Below, in pieces: positions 55,046 through 64,000 of a DNA stretch of 64,000 bases. The stretch covers positions 310,001 through 374,000 of the forward strand of contig JAIOKI010000010.1 in the NCBI GenBank assembly GCA_028335825.1, in the 5' to 3' direction. Within the stretch, counting starts at the first letter, position 1; every line of letters starts with the position of its first letter. A program made the position numbers and the translations under genes. Under the pieces are notes generated by a model, which saw only the letters and a program-made list of their open reading frames with translations, was not told the origin of the DNA and ran no database searches. Source of the DNA: Nosema muscidifuracis. Lineage: Eukaryota > Microsporidia > Nosematidae.

Positions 55046-55333
55046 TATTTTTAAAGGGGGTTTTTTAAAATTTATTTCTTTTTTAATGGATTTTCACAAT
55101 AAAAAGAGTTCTTTGGAATTAATATAATATATAATTAAATTAATAAAATAAATACTATATAATATAAATACTATATAATATAAATAATTTATATAACTTA
55201 TTTATATAATTAATACTATATAACATACCTTATTAATACTATAAAATTAATATAATATAATCAATACTATATAACATACCTTATTAATACTATATAACTT
55301 ATTAATTTATATAATGATATTTTAATTTATTCT
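55046..55333. repeat. Spacer with ACTATATAAC repeats
   Basis: AATACTATATAACATACCTTATT occurs twice (about 55207 and 55263), with related units at 55150-55310. No gene is seen. Confidence 0.6.
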
Positions 55334-56071
55334 CTAATCATTATCTTGAAATACATCCACATCATCATAATATTGTATATTATTATCAACAAAATATAAC
55401 AAATCATTAACAGAATCTTCATCAGAATAATCTAACATTTTAAATTCAAACGAGCATAATTCATAAATCCTTCTAAACATTTTATTATTACTTACTTTAT
55501 CTTCAAGATTATCCAAGAAATTATTAATTAACTCTTTATCTACCATATCTACCTTACTAAGAACTAGTGCCATATTAAGATCAAATCTTGACATGGACAC
55601 ATAAGCACATAACATATTACCCATAAATTTTGAAGTATCTAATACACACTGACTCTCTATAAAATAAAGAATGGAACATTTAAAATATTTAGTGATATAT
55701 TTTATAATTCCAATAAGGACATTAGAATGCATAAATAGTTCAATCTGACCAGGACAATCAAAAACTAAATAATCTTCTGAAAAATCTTCTAAATTTATTT
55801 CTTCTATATTTTCGTAAAGAAGTTTAAAAGCTTCCATTAGACTACCATTAGGACCAAAATCACACTCATCCATTATATCAGTAGTTGTTATATAATCTCT
55901 TATATCTAGTATATATTCTATTTCATTTGATTCAGTTTTAGATATCTGAGCAGGATCAAAGTTTACTATATTTATCTGTCTATGTATAACTTTACCATGT
56001 TCTGATAATGATTTACAGAATGTTGATTTACCAGTACCAGCTGGTCCAAATATGAAAATAGCATGGCCCAT
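55334..56071 (-). CDS. GPN3: GPN-loop GTPase 3
   Basis: GPN GTPases assemble and import RNA polymerases II and III. The 245 aa protein has the P-loop GPAGTGKST (9-17), a VNFDPA switch (about 36-41) and the defining GPN triplet in FGPNGSLMEAF (73-75). FDCPGQIELF (about 107-116), SQCVLDTSKF and a base-recognition LSKVD (about 169-173) follow. The ending DYSDEDSVNDLLYFVDNNIQY matches GPN3 ([21 protein letters not shown]) better than GPN1 or GPN2. The start ATG is followed by GHAIFIFGPAG, as in GPN3 (PRYAQLVMGPAG). It is divergent from the small gene at 56094 with only 22 bp between starts. Confidence 0.87.
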   Translation of the reverse strand: MGHAIFIFGPAGTGKSTFCKSLSEHGKVIHRQINIVNFDPAQISKTESNEIEYILDIRDYITTTDIMDECDFGPNGSLMEAFKLLYENIEEINLEDFSEDYLVFDCPGQIELFMHSNVLIGIIKYITKYFKCSILYFIESQCVLDTSKFMGNMLCAYVSMSRFDLNMALVLSKVDMVDKELINNFLDNLEDKVSNNKMFRRIYELCSFEFKMLDYSDEDSVNDLLYFVDNNIQYYDDVDVFQDND

Positions 56072-56093
56072 CTATTAACCCCTAAAATAAGAT
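56072..56093. promoter_or_regulatory. 22-bp bidirectional start region with CCCC/GGGG motif
   Basis: Between the GPN3 ATG (minus) and the next ATG (plus) lies CTATTAACCCCTAAAATAAG plus two bases. One CCCC serves the plus gene in the usual position and reads as GGGG for GPN3. The phrase ACCCCTAAAATAAGATATG is nearly identical to that in the LTRs (ACCCCTAAAATAAAATATG). Confidence 0.6.
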
Positions 56094-56360
56094 ATGAAAA
56101 AAAATAAAAAAATAAATTTAGAAAGAATAGATAATATAAATATTAATGAATATATTAGTGATAAATATATAAGTGATAAATGTATAAGTGATAAATATAT
56201 AAGTGATTATAATAATAGTGATAAATTAATTAATAAGAATATTAGTTATAGAAAAAAAAATAAATTAAAATGTCCTATTTGGGATGATATAAAAATAAGA
56301 AGAGGAAGAAATAAACCATTGATAGTTAAATTACAGAAGAAGAAAGAAATTATAAAATAA
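56094..56360 (+). CDS. Small basic repeat-containing protein (88 aa)
   Basis: The start is set by AACCCCTAAAATAAGAT. Residues about 20-44 consist of ISDKYISDK-type repeats (5-residue period). The C-terminal half is basic (YRKKNKLKCPIWDDIKIRRGR then NKPLIVKLQKKK). It has no membrane segment. It could be a nuclear or ribosome-associated small protein, but no family is recognised. The strong start signal and compact position argue that it is real. Confidence 0.6.
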   Translation: MKKNKKINLERIDNININEYISDKYISDKCISDKYISDYNNSDKLINKNISYRKKNKLKCPIWDDIKIRRGRNKPLIVKLQKKKEIIK

Positions 56361-56497
56361 AATATAAAAATTAATCTTGATTAAACATATTAAAAGTTTG
56401 ATATGCAGTTTATAAATTCATAATATTTTTCATAAATATTTAATTAATCTTGATTAAACATAATAAAATGCTGAAATACAGTTTATTAATTTAAAAA

Positions 56498-58513
56498 TTA
56501 TTTTTGAATCTTTCTTCTATAATAAATACTCATGATAAATATTCCTAATAATATTATCCCTATAATATACACTATAAATATCCCTAGTGCTATAAAATGA
56601 TTCATTCTATTCATTCCAATATCTTCAAGTACTTCTCTCCCATTTATAAAACAAGATCTTTTATTACATTCAAATACTAAATTACTTAAAGAAATCTGTA
56701 GACTAAATTCTAAGGCATAATACATAGGAGATAACCAAGTCATCCATCTTGACCATGAAGGAATTGTATTTACATTAACAAATATTCCACTAAAAGCTGA
56801 ACATATAATTAACCCTACTGATCCTAATACGTGAGCAGTCCTTGATGATTTGGATATTATACCTACTAGTACAGAATAAGATACAGTAAAATTTAATAAA
56901 CAAAAATGATTAATTAAAAATAAAACGAACCTGTATAAACTATTATTAATTCTTGTTATCCAATACACTGGTATTATATACAATAAAGTAGATATATATA
57001 TTATACAAAAACTGTATAAATAATTAGAAATGTATCCTTCTAAACTATTATACATACCTACTGATATCTCCCTACCTATAATAGATTTGTAAGGTACTAA
57101 AGATGAATGAACTATGCTCATAGATCTGTCTATAGAATTTAATATAAGAAATCCTAATAATCCTTTTCGAGTTTGGATATCATCTTGGGAATACCCAATA
57201 AAAGGATATACTAAGCAAGAAAGGATAAGAAAAATGGATTTCTGTAATAAAACATTTAAGATTGATTCTTTAGATCTGAAGAAGAATAAGAAAAGTCTTT
57301 TAAGGAGGATTTTAATCTTTTTCATTGAACATTTATTATATGATTTACTATCATTATTTCTAATAATATTATCTTCTTCACTTATAATATCATCTACTTC
57401 ACTTATAATTTTATCTTTATTTCTAATATTATCTTCTTTTCTAATGTTATCATTATTTTTAATATCATCATTTTTAATGTTATCATAATTTCTAATATCA
57501 TCATTTTTAATTTTATCATCATTTCTAATTTTATCATCATTTCTAATGTTATCATCATTTCTATTATAATCTCTTTCACTTATAACATTATCTCTTTGAT
57601 TTCTACTATAATCACTTCCATTTCTACTATAATCTCTTCCACTTATAATATCTTCTCTTTGATTTCTACTATAATCTCTTCCATTACTAATATTCTCCAT
57701 CCATATATCTCTAATATGTGAAATCCTCTGAATACCTTTAATTCTATTACTATCTTTAGTATAATCTATATTAAGTATATCTTCAACTACTTCATCAGTA
57801 TCTCTTCCATCTATATTAAAAAACGATAAATATTCATTATAAGACCCATTAAACATTACTGACTTATATCCCAGTATATAAATATAATCACATTCTTTTA
57901 AAATACGTCTATCTGGATAATTCATAGTGAAAAATACAGTCTTAGATTTCATAGATAATTTTTTAAGTATTTTTGTTATCTTTTTAATATGATACCTGTC
58001 AAGAAAATCAAAAGGTTCATCTAAAAGAATAATTGAAGGATCTTCTGATAATGTAACACCTATACTTACTAATTTCTTTTCTCCTTGAGATAAATTAATT
58101 AAAAAAGTATCTTTTATATAAGAAATATCTAGAAGATTTATTATAGAAGAAGTTAATATATCTAATTCATCATTAGGTTTGTTGATATTAAAAAACTTGA
58201 CTGATAAGAAGATAGTTTCGTATACAGAAAAAAGTTCATAAAAATTAAACCTATCATCTACCAAAGATATAGTAGAAAATGAAGATACATTGCATCTATT
58301 TTTATAAAAAAAATCACCAGTTATTTTTAATTTTTTGTTTATATTTCCTGATAATATATTCATTAAAGTAGATTTACCTGTACCGATAGATCCTATAAGA
58401 ATAGTAAGTCTGCTGTTAGAAGCTTTACCTGATACATTATCTAATATTAAATAATCATTAGAACTTTTTATAGTCAAATTGTTCCAGATTAAGTCTAGTT
58501 TTATATGTTCCAT
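56498..58513 (-). CDS. ABCG-type half ABC transporter, degenerate ATPase
   Basis: The order is nucleotide-binding domain then membrane domain, as in ABCG/White transporters. Walker A is GSIGTGKST (41-49), the signature LSQGEKK (about 143) and Walker B IILLDEPFD (about 161). The Q-loop position reads LVDD where the family has VQDD or QQDD. The H-loop reads TMNYPD where the family has TIHQP, so both catalytic-support residues are replaced. A low-complexity insert of about 110 residues (about 275-385, RNDDNIRNDDKI and GRDYSRN units) comes from tandem DNA repeats at 57340-57700. The membrane domain (about 415-665) has six hydrophobic segments and the ABCG-like IPSWSRWMTWLSPMYYALE before a Cys-containing loop and a last helix. 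The start follows AATCCCTCAC. It probably dimerises; the substrate is unknown. Confidence 0.85.
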   Translation of the reverse strand: MEHIKLDLIWNNLTIKSSNDYLILDNVSGKASNSRLTILIGSIGTGKSTLMNILSGNINKKLKITGDFFYKNRCNVSSFSTISLVDDRFNFYELFSVYETIFLSVKFFNINKPNDELDILTSSIINLLDISYIKDTFLINLSQGEKKLVSIGVTLSEDPSIILLDEPFDFLDRYHIKKITKILKKLSMKSKTVFFTMNYPDRRILKECDYIYILGYKSVMFNGSYNEYLSFFNIDGRDTDEVVEDILNIDYTKDSNRIKGIQRISHIRDIWMENISNGRDYSRNQREDIISGRDYSRNGSDYSRNQRDNVISERDYNRNDDNIRNDDKIRNDDKIKNDDIRNYDNIKNDDIKNNDNIRKEDNIRNKDKIISEVDDIISEEDNIIRNNDSKSYNKCSMKKIKILLKRLFLFFFRSKESILNVLLQKSIFLILSCLVYPFIGYSQDDIQTRKGLLGFLILNSIDRSMSIVHSSLVPYKSIIGREISVGMYNSLEGYISNYLYSFCIIYISTLLYIIPVYWITRINNSLYRFVLFLINHFCLLNFTVSYSVLVGIISKSSRTAHVLGSVGLIICSAFSGIFVNVNTIPSWSRWMTWLSPMYYALEFSLQISLSNLVFECNKRSCFINGREVLEDIGMNRMNHFIALGIFIVYIIGIILLGIFIMSIYYRRKIQK
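57340..57700. repeat. In-gene tandem repeats in the ABCG linker
   Basis: On the plus strand, TTATCATCATTTCTAAT-type 15-18 bp units and ATAATCTCTTCCACT units repeat in frame. They encode the polar linker of the transporter. Confidence 0.75.
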
Positions 58514-59110
58514 GTGAGGGATTAAAAATGTTAAATGATTAATTTATTGTTGAGATGTTTGACGTTTATTAACCTTTTATACGAATTGATAGATGTGATA
58601 TTATCAAAATTCTTTAAATAAAGAACTTTAAATATATATAACTAATTTTAAATATTTTTTCAGATGATCTTAGCTTTTTTATTATTTAATCAGTGAATAT
58701 TTGCAAATAAAACTTTTAATTTAATAATTGGATATTTTTTATAGATTTTTAATAAAATATTTTTGATATGAAAACTCCAAAAATATATTTTTTTACTTTT
58801 AATGTCAATGTTTAGAAAATTTACGTCATAAAATCTTATTTGTATTATTAATTAAAACTAAGAATGATGACTAAAATATTTTATAAACTAAATATACAGA
58901 AGGATAAAATAAGATTGATTATGAAACTTAATAATAAGTAATTTACAAGTATATTTATTCTAACTAATAAACAGAAGGATAAAATAAGATTGATTATGAA
59001 ATTTAATAATAAGTAATTTACAAGTATATGTTATAAACTAAATATATAGAAGAATAAAATAAAATGATTATGAAATTTAATAATAATTAATTTAAACTGT
59101 ATATTTTTTT
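58514..59110. repeat. Spacer with about 80-bp tandem repeats
   Basis: Three units containing AGAAGGATAAAATAAGATTGATTATGAAA and AATAATAAGTAATTTACAAGTATAT lie at 58884-59095. The first part (58514-58880) shows nothing. Confidence 0.65.
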
Positions 59111-59119
59111 ATAAACTAA

Positions 59120-59660
59120 ATATATGTCTGAGCTTTTAAACAATGGAGACTATTTAATTTATATTGTATAAAACAAATGTCTTAATTGTAATAAAATTTT
59201 TGATCCAAGATAATTTAATTTGACTGAAGTTAGATTATAAAAAGATACTAAGAAGTATAAATAAAAGAAAAAAATATAAATCATTTAGTCAAGAATATAT
59301 AGATAAAATATTGAAATCAGGATCAAAAAAATTACAGATGAATAATTAAAATCAAATATATTAATCAGATATTTTTATATTAGATGAATTAATAATAAAG
59401 AGTTTATTATTGATAATAACCAAAAAGATTTAATAAAAATCTTAGCTAACAATAAATTAGAGAAGTAAAATTATTGTCCTCGTGGTGAGATGTTTTATAT
59501 TAATGAAAGATATTGAAGCTTCATAAAATGACTTTAAAAAATTATAATCGAAATTTATCAGTTGATTGAGAAGCCTTACAAAGTGAAAATAAATCAGAAG
59601 AAAGTGATGATAAATTACACATAGATTTTTTTCTAACTACTTTGAATACATTAATTATAA
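59120..59660 (+). pseudogene. Possible decayed host gene
   Basis: Plus-strand frames hold protein-like pieces separated by stops and shifts: MSELLNNGDYLIYIV and NKCLNCNKIFDPR near the start, YKSFSQEYIDKILKSGS in the middle, and NYCPRGEMFYINERY further on. The CxxC and aromatic spacing look like a once-real protein. I do not recognise it. It could equally be chance in AT-rich DNA. Confidence 0.3.
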
Positions 59661-59697
59661 AATAATTGATCAAGCTTAATTAATTTATTTTATATTT

Positions 59698-60438
59698 TTA
59701 GTTATTTAGTTTATCATACAATAAACTATTATCTTTAGAAATCTCCACCATTTCATTAATAACATTTTTATCATTACATACTTCTAAAGTATCAAGATAT
59801 AAATTATAAGCTATGGAAATAATTTCATCAGGATTTTCATCATCAATTCCAAGAGATTTATTTGAATCAAATACTTTCTTTATATAATAAACTTCCATTC
59901 TAAAAAATTCTACTCTTAATTTCATATACTGATGATTTAACCGTATTCCTTTTAAAAACATAGCCCTTGAGCTATCAATATCCCCAATTTCAAATAATTT
60001 TGATGCACAGAATATCCATAACTCAGAATCCCCAGCATTTTTCAGACAATACGATGCAAATACATCTTTCATATCAGCGTACAATTCTTTTTTAATACAA
60101 TAATCAGCAAACATAACTATAATTTTTTTATCATCAAATCTAAACAAAGCATCTCTATATAATTTAATAATTCGTTCTGATATTCTCTTATCATAATAAC
60201 TTGATGAAAGATTTTTCTTTTTAATTCGTTTGTCTCGTATTTTTTCCAATGTAGATTCACTTTCTATATATCGTATTATATCAAGTAATTTTTTATCAAA
60301 TCTTTGTAATCTAAATTCATGTTTTTTTCGTGTATTTATTATCTTCTGAAGTTCTGATGAACTGAATACTCCACGATTCTTGTATTCCTCAAGTTCTGGG
60401 ATCATACGTTCTAAATTTAACTGAACTAGTTCTGTCAT
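59698..60438 (-). CDS. UTP6: U3 snoRNP protein UTP6, short form
   Basis: UTP6 is a HAT-repeat subunit of the UTP-B part of the small-subunit processome and acts in 18S rRNA maturation in the nucleolus. The N-terminus matches the family closely: MTELVQLNLERMIPELEEY, GVFSSSELQKII, RKKHEFRLQRF and a YIESES helix (family RIEDRLPELEQLE, LFSHAEIKAII, LEYKIQRR, YVQYEINLLELI). HAT-like helices follow (FADYCIKKELYADMKDVF, ELWIFCASKLFEIGDI, SSRAMFLKGIRLN, KLRVEFFRMEVYYI). At 246 aa it ends where the N-terminal HAT region of yeast Utp6 (about 440 aa) does; the C-terminal half is missing. CCC stands directly before the ATG. Confidence 0.83.
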   Translation of the reverse strand: MTELVQLNLERMIPELEEYKNRGVFSSSELQKIINTRKKHEFRLQRFDKKLLDIIRYIESESTLEKIRDKRIKKKNLSSSYYDKRISERIIKLYRDALFRFDDKKIIVMFADYCIKKELYADMKDVFASYCLKNAGDSELWIFCASKLFEIGDIDSSRAMFLKGIRLNHQYMKLRVEFFRMEVYYIKKVFDSNKSLGIDDENPDEIISIAYNLYLDTLEVCNDKNVINEMVEISKDNSLLYDKLNN

Positions 60439-61940
60439 GGGTAGATAAAAATCAATGTATTTAAAAAGTTTGAAATTTTAGATTTATTTTTTTACCCCTA
60501 AAAAAGCAATTTTTCGTATTTCCATAAATAGTGAAGTATTCGTTATTTACTTTTGGTTAACCATAGTAAGATTTCGTATATAAAAAGTTTGAAATTTAAG
60601 ATTTATTTTTTAACCCCTAAAAAATAGATTTTCATTCTAAGAATAGAAAAGTTTTAGCTAGTAAAAAGTAAATCGAGTATAATCAGATTAACTATCTTTA
60701 TATGAATTCCATTTAATTAGTGAAACAACAGAATTTTTAAAAAAATATAATCTAACAGTATAAATTATAAAAAAATTTATAACTATCTGTTAAATTTTAT
60801 CAATAAAATATTAAATATTTATTAATGTTCTATTTTTATACTACTTGAATTTATAAAAAGCTTTAAGAAATATTAAAGATAAAAATTTATTATATTTTTC
60901 ACTAGAGATTTTCATATGCAAGACCTACGAAATAAATAATATTTTTATTAATAAATATTAAATAAGACTTTTTATAAAAAATAAAATTTACAAATATCTA
61001 TTTGATATTCTTGTAAGAAGGAAAAGCATTTACTTCAAATTTCATATAATATTTTTATATAAAGAAAGTAATATTTATGTAAATTATCACTTTTAATTAC
61101 ATACTGTAATTCTCATATATAAATTTTGATATAATTCTTTATAAATATTTCATAATTTATGATTTAATCTTCTATTTGAAGAGAATTTTGTTAAAGAAAT
61201 AATATTTATACAAAATATTATAATTCAAGGTATAATAAAGAATTTATAAGTTAAGAAATTAATATTATAATATTTCATATGTTATCAACCAATGAATATT
61301 TTTAAATTAAATTAATAACGATTTTTAATTCTGAAAAGTTGATAAAAAAAGGTATAAAAATAATAAATAAATGAATTTGATTTTTATAAGATAATATAAA
61401 AAGAAGATGTTTATTATTATCAGATTAAGCATATATAAATATATATGATAGGTATTTTGTAAAAATAAGAATACTTTTTTATTTGAATTAGAATTTTAAT
61501 TATTAGTTCTTTTTGAAATTAAAACTGGTTCAAAGAGATAGATATAAATTTAAAGGGTAATAGTTCTGTATTTTCTTCTATAATTTGATTAAAGGGATTT
61601 ATCGTATAAGCTTAATCAAAGGAATTTATTATATAATTTGATCAAAGGAATCTTAGTTAATATAGAATATTTCAGAGAATATAATATTAATTATACAAGA
61701 TAATCAATTGTATCTTCTTATATAAGATAAGTAATTATATTTATTATACAAGATAAGTAATTATATTTATTAGACAAGATAATCAAATAACTTTTTTTAT
61801 ACAAGATAAGTAATTGTATCTTCCTATACAAGATAAATAATTATATTTATTATACAAGATCTTCAAATAAACTTTCCTATATAAGATAATCAAATAAATT
61901 TTAATATAAAATATTTCAGAGAATATTTTCTTACCCCATT
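60439..61940. repeat. Long spacer upstream of UTP6 and RPC1 with two repeat groups
   Basis: A unit of about 123 bp at 60465-60510 and 60588-60635 contains AAAAAGTTTGAAATTT...ACCCCTAAAAAA twice without an ATG after it. From 61690 to 61925, units of about 34 bp (ATACAAGATAAGTAATTATATTTATT) repeat with variation. Between these there is nothing recognised. It ends with TTACCCCATT before RPC1. Confidence 0.65.
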
Positions 61941-64000
61941 ATGAATAAAGATAAAAATTTAATAAAAAATAAAATCAATAAAATATCATTCAGTCTCATG
62001 TCATCTTCAGATATAGAAAAATTATCAGTACATACTCTTACTACTAAAGATCTTTATGATGTAGTATCTAAAACACCTATGCCAGATGGACCATTAGATA
62101 GAAGATTAGGTGTTAGTAATAAAAAAGATATTTGTTTAACTTGTTCAGAAAATATTATAAATTGTGTAGGTCATTTTGGAAATATTAAACTTATTCTTCC
62201 AGTATTTCATATAGGATTAATTAAACAAACTATTGGTGTTTTATCATGTGTATGTAAATCTTGTGGTAAGATTCTTTTATCAGATAAGAAAAAGACTTTT
62301 TATAAGGATATGATAAGAAATTCTAAGAATAAAACTGATCTAATATTTATTCATAGAAAGATTATTTTAGAATGTAAAAAATCTTTAACTTGTCCATCTT
62401 GTTATTCTCAAAATGGAATTATAAAAAAAGGACAAGGGTTTAAAATTATGCATGAAATTGAATATTGTGAATTATCTAATTCAGAAAAAGAAAAATATGC
62501 AAATAGTAATGGAGATAAAAAAGATGGAATAAAATATGATTTAGCTGGATTTGATATAGGATTTATAATAGAAAATAAAAGTTTAATAAATTCTAAAGTA
62601 AGAAGAGATAAAAAGAATATAAATAAGAAAATTGAAGATATAAATCCACAAATAGCTTTAAATATATTTTCTATGATAGATCAATCAGATTATGAATTTC
62701 TTGGATTAGAAGATTCACCTGAAAAATTTATAATTCAAAATGTTATTGTTCCACCTGCTTGTATAAGACCTAGTGTAGGAATGATAGAAAAAGATTCTAC
62801 TAATGAAGATGATTTGACTATAAAAATATCTGAAATTATTCATACAAATAATTTATTAAAAGAAAGTATAGAAAAAGGTAATCCTGTTAATATAATTAAT
62901 GATGATTGGGAACATTTACAATTAAATTGTGCTTTAATGATAAATTCAGATTTACCTCAAATAAATTCTCAATCTCAACCTATTAAAGGATTAGTACAAA
63001 GACTTAAAGGTAAAGGTGGTAGATTTAGATGTAATTTAAGTGGTAAAAGAGTAGATTTTAGTGGTAGAACTGTAATATCACCTAATCCAAATTTAAAAAT
63101 AGATCAAGTAGATGTACCAGAATATATGGCAAAAATTCTTACTATACCAGAAAAAGTAACAAAATTTAATAAAGATAAATTACAGAAATTAATTAAGAAT
63201 GGACCTTTAAAATATCCAGGAGCTAATTATATAGTAAATAATAAATTTAAAAAATATTTATTATATTCTAATAAAGAAGAAGAACTTAATGAAGGAGATA
63301 TAGTAGAAAGACATATTATGAATGGAGATGTAGTATTATTTAATAGACAACCATCTCTTCATAGAATGAGTATAATGGCACATTTTGTTAATATACATAA
63401 AAATAAGACATTAAGATTTAATGAATGTGTATGTACACCTTATAATGCAGATTTTGATGGAGATGAAATGAATATTCATGTACCACAAACAGTAGAAGCT
63501 ATTTCTGAATGTATAGAATTAATGGGAGTTAAAGAAAATACAGTTACAGCTAGACATGGTGAACCTTTAATAGCAGCCACACAAGATTTTATAACAGCTT
63601 TATATTTAATAACATCAAAAGATACTTTTTTTGATAGATCAAAATTTGGTCAATTATTAGCTCATTTTTGTGAATCTAGAATAAATATTGAACCTGCTAT
63701 TATTTATCCAGTAGAATTATTTACAGGTAAACAATTAATAGAAGCTATGATTTATGACTCATTAATAGTCAAAAATAATATAACAAAAATTGTATTAAAA
63801 TCTAAAAATAGATCTTTTATAGATAAATGGAATGAAAATGATGGATATTTTGTTATAAGAGAAGGAGAATATTTATTTGGTAGAATAGATAAAAATATTA
63901 TAGGAGGAGAATCTAAGAAGAATAGTATTTTATATTTATTATTAAAAATAGAAAAATTATCATCATCTAGAATGATGTTTAATATGACAAGAATAGCTTC
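61941..64000 (+). CDS. RPC1: RNA polymerase III largest subunit, 5' part (runs off the window)
   Basis: The start at 61941 follows TTACCCCATT. The frame stays open to base 64000 (about 686 codons). The largest-subunit order is clear: KINKISFSLMSSSDIEKLS, PDGPLDRRLGVSN, then the zinc-binding CLTCSENIINCVGHFG. A second zinc cluster (CVCKSCGK...CPSC) comes next, then RLKGKGGRFRCNLSGKRVDFSGRTV, RQPSLHRMSIMAHFV and CTPYNADFDGDEMN. The catalytic aspartates are in NADFDGD at residues 502-508. The start (SFSLMSSSDI), the LPVFHIG strand and LMGVKENTVTARHGEP match Pol III RPC1 rather than RPA1 or RPB1. Pol III makes tRNA, 5S and U6 RNA. The rest of the gene lies beyond the window. Confidence 0.9.
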   Translation, partial: MNKDKNLIKNKINKISFSLMSSSDIEKLSVHTLTTKDLYDVVSKTPMPDGPLDRRLGVSNKKDICLTCSENIINCVGHFGNIKLILPVFHIGLIKQTIGVLSCVCKSCGKILLSDKKKTFYKDMIRNSKNKTDLIFIHRKIILECKKSLTCPSCYSQNGIIKKGQGFKIMHEIEYCELSNSEKEKYANSNGDKKDGIKYDLAGFDIGFIIENKSLINSKVRRDKKNINKKIEDINPQIALNIFSMIDQSDYEFLGLEDSPEKFIIQNVIVPPACIRPSVGMIEKDSTNEDDLTIKISEIIHTNNLLKESIEKGNPVNIINDDWEHLQLNCALMINSDLPQINSQSQPIKGLVQRLKGKGGRFRCNLSGKRVDFSGRTVISPNPNLKIDQVDVPEYMAKILTIPEKVTKFNKDKLQKLIKNGPLKYPGANYIVNNKFKKYLLYSNKEEELNEGDIVERHIMNGDVVLFNRQPSLHRMSIMAHFVNIHKNKTLRFNECVCTPYNADFDGDEMNIHVPQTVEAISECIELMGVKENTVTARHGEPLIAATQDFITALYLITSKDTFFDRSKFGQLLAHFCESRINIEPAIIYPVELFTGKQLIEAMIYDSLIVKNNITKIVLKSKNRSFIDKWNENDGYFVIREGEYLFGRIDKNIIGGESKKNSILYLLLKIEKLSSSRMMFNMTRIA

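Noticed and set aside
1-64000. tRNA and rRNA genes
   Set aside because: I looked for B-box-like GGTTCGA and long GC-richer stretches and found none convincing. A covariance search would be needed to exclude them.

Overview
The window looks like nuclear DNA of a microsporidian (an obligate intracellular fungal parasite). Base composition is extremely AT-rich and I see no introns. Proteins are trimmed and most start codons have a short C-run (CCC/CCCC) 2-15 bases upstream, as is typical of microsporidia. Recognisable core eukaryotic genes include RPC1, RPB8, APC2, GPN3, a DNAJC9-type J protein, UTP6, a PTH2-fold protein and an ABCG half transporter. I cannot name genus or species. I saw no rRNA, tRNA or CRISPR.

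Layout. 1-7.4 kb: two large helical-repeat host proteins of unknown function (the first broken and running off the left edge) and a membrane-anchored PTH2-like protein. 7.4-46.5 kb: an accessory region with few core genes. It holds eight members of a lineage-specific family of about 350 aa proteins (Cys-rich domain, a conserved Arg-x-x-Arg-Ser-like site in most members, two C-terminal membrane segments). It also has inverted and direct segmental duplications, one Ty3/Gypsy-type LTR retrotransposon, three lone LTRs and several old retroelement fossils. 47-64 kb: a compact core block with a small membrane protein, APC2, a short coiled-coil protein, an unknown 139 aa protein, RPB8, an acidic Asn-rich protein, a DNAJC9 homologue, GPN3, a small basic protein, the ABCG transporter, UTP6 and the 5' two kilobases of RPC1.

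The most interesting architecture is at 9.2-36.4 kb. The gene family is arranged as two inverted arms around about 19 kb. Each repeat unit is 5' flank, gene, 3' flank. At the junction between units, a TTTAT target site is empty in one unit (34364-34368) but in two others it is occupied by LTR-bounded cassettes. One cassette carries a 192 aa host-type membrane protein gene (11488-13131). The other carries the Gypsy element plus a 524 aa secreted-type protein gene (24873-30920). The TTTAT duplication is found only at the outer ends of each cassette, which suggests that one old LTR insertion later served as a recombination port for host genes. The 192 aa gene has a second copy at 45.2 kb without LTRs.

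Functional links. The right-hand block groups transcription (RPC1, RPB8, and GPN3, a factor for RNA polymerase assembly and import), ribosome biogenesis (UTP6), the cell cycle (APC2) and histone chaperoning (DNAJC9). They lie on both strands with short spacers and do not form an operon. The expanded family is probably a parasite surface or host-interaction family, but this is inferred from its expansion, membrane anchors and cysteines. No homologue is recognised.
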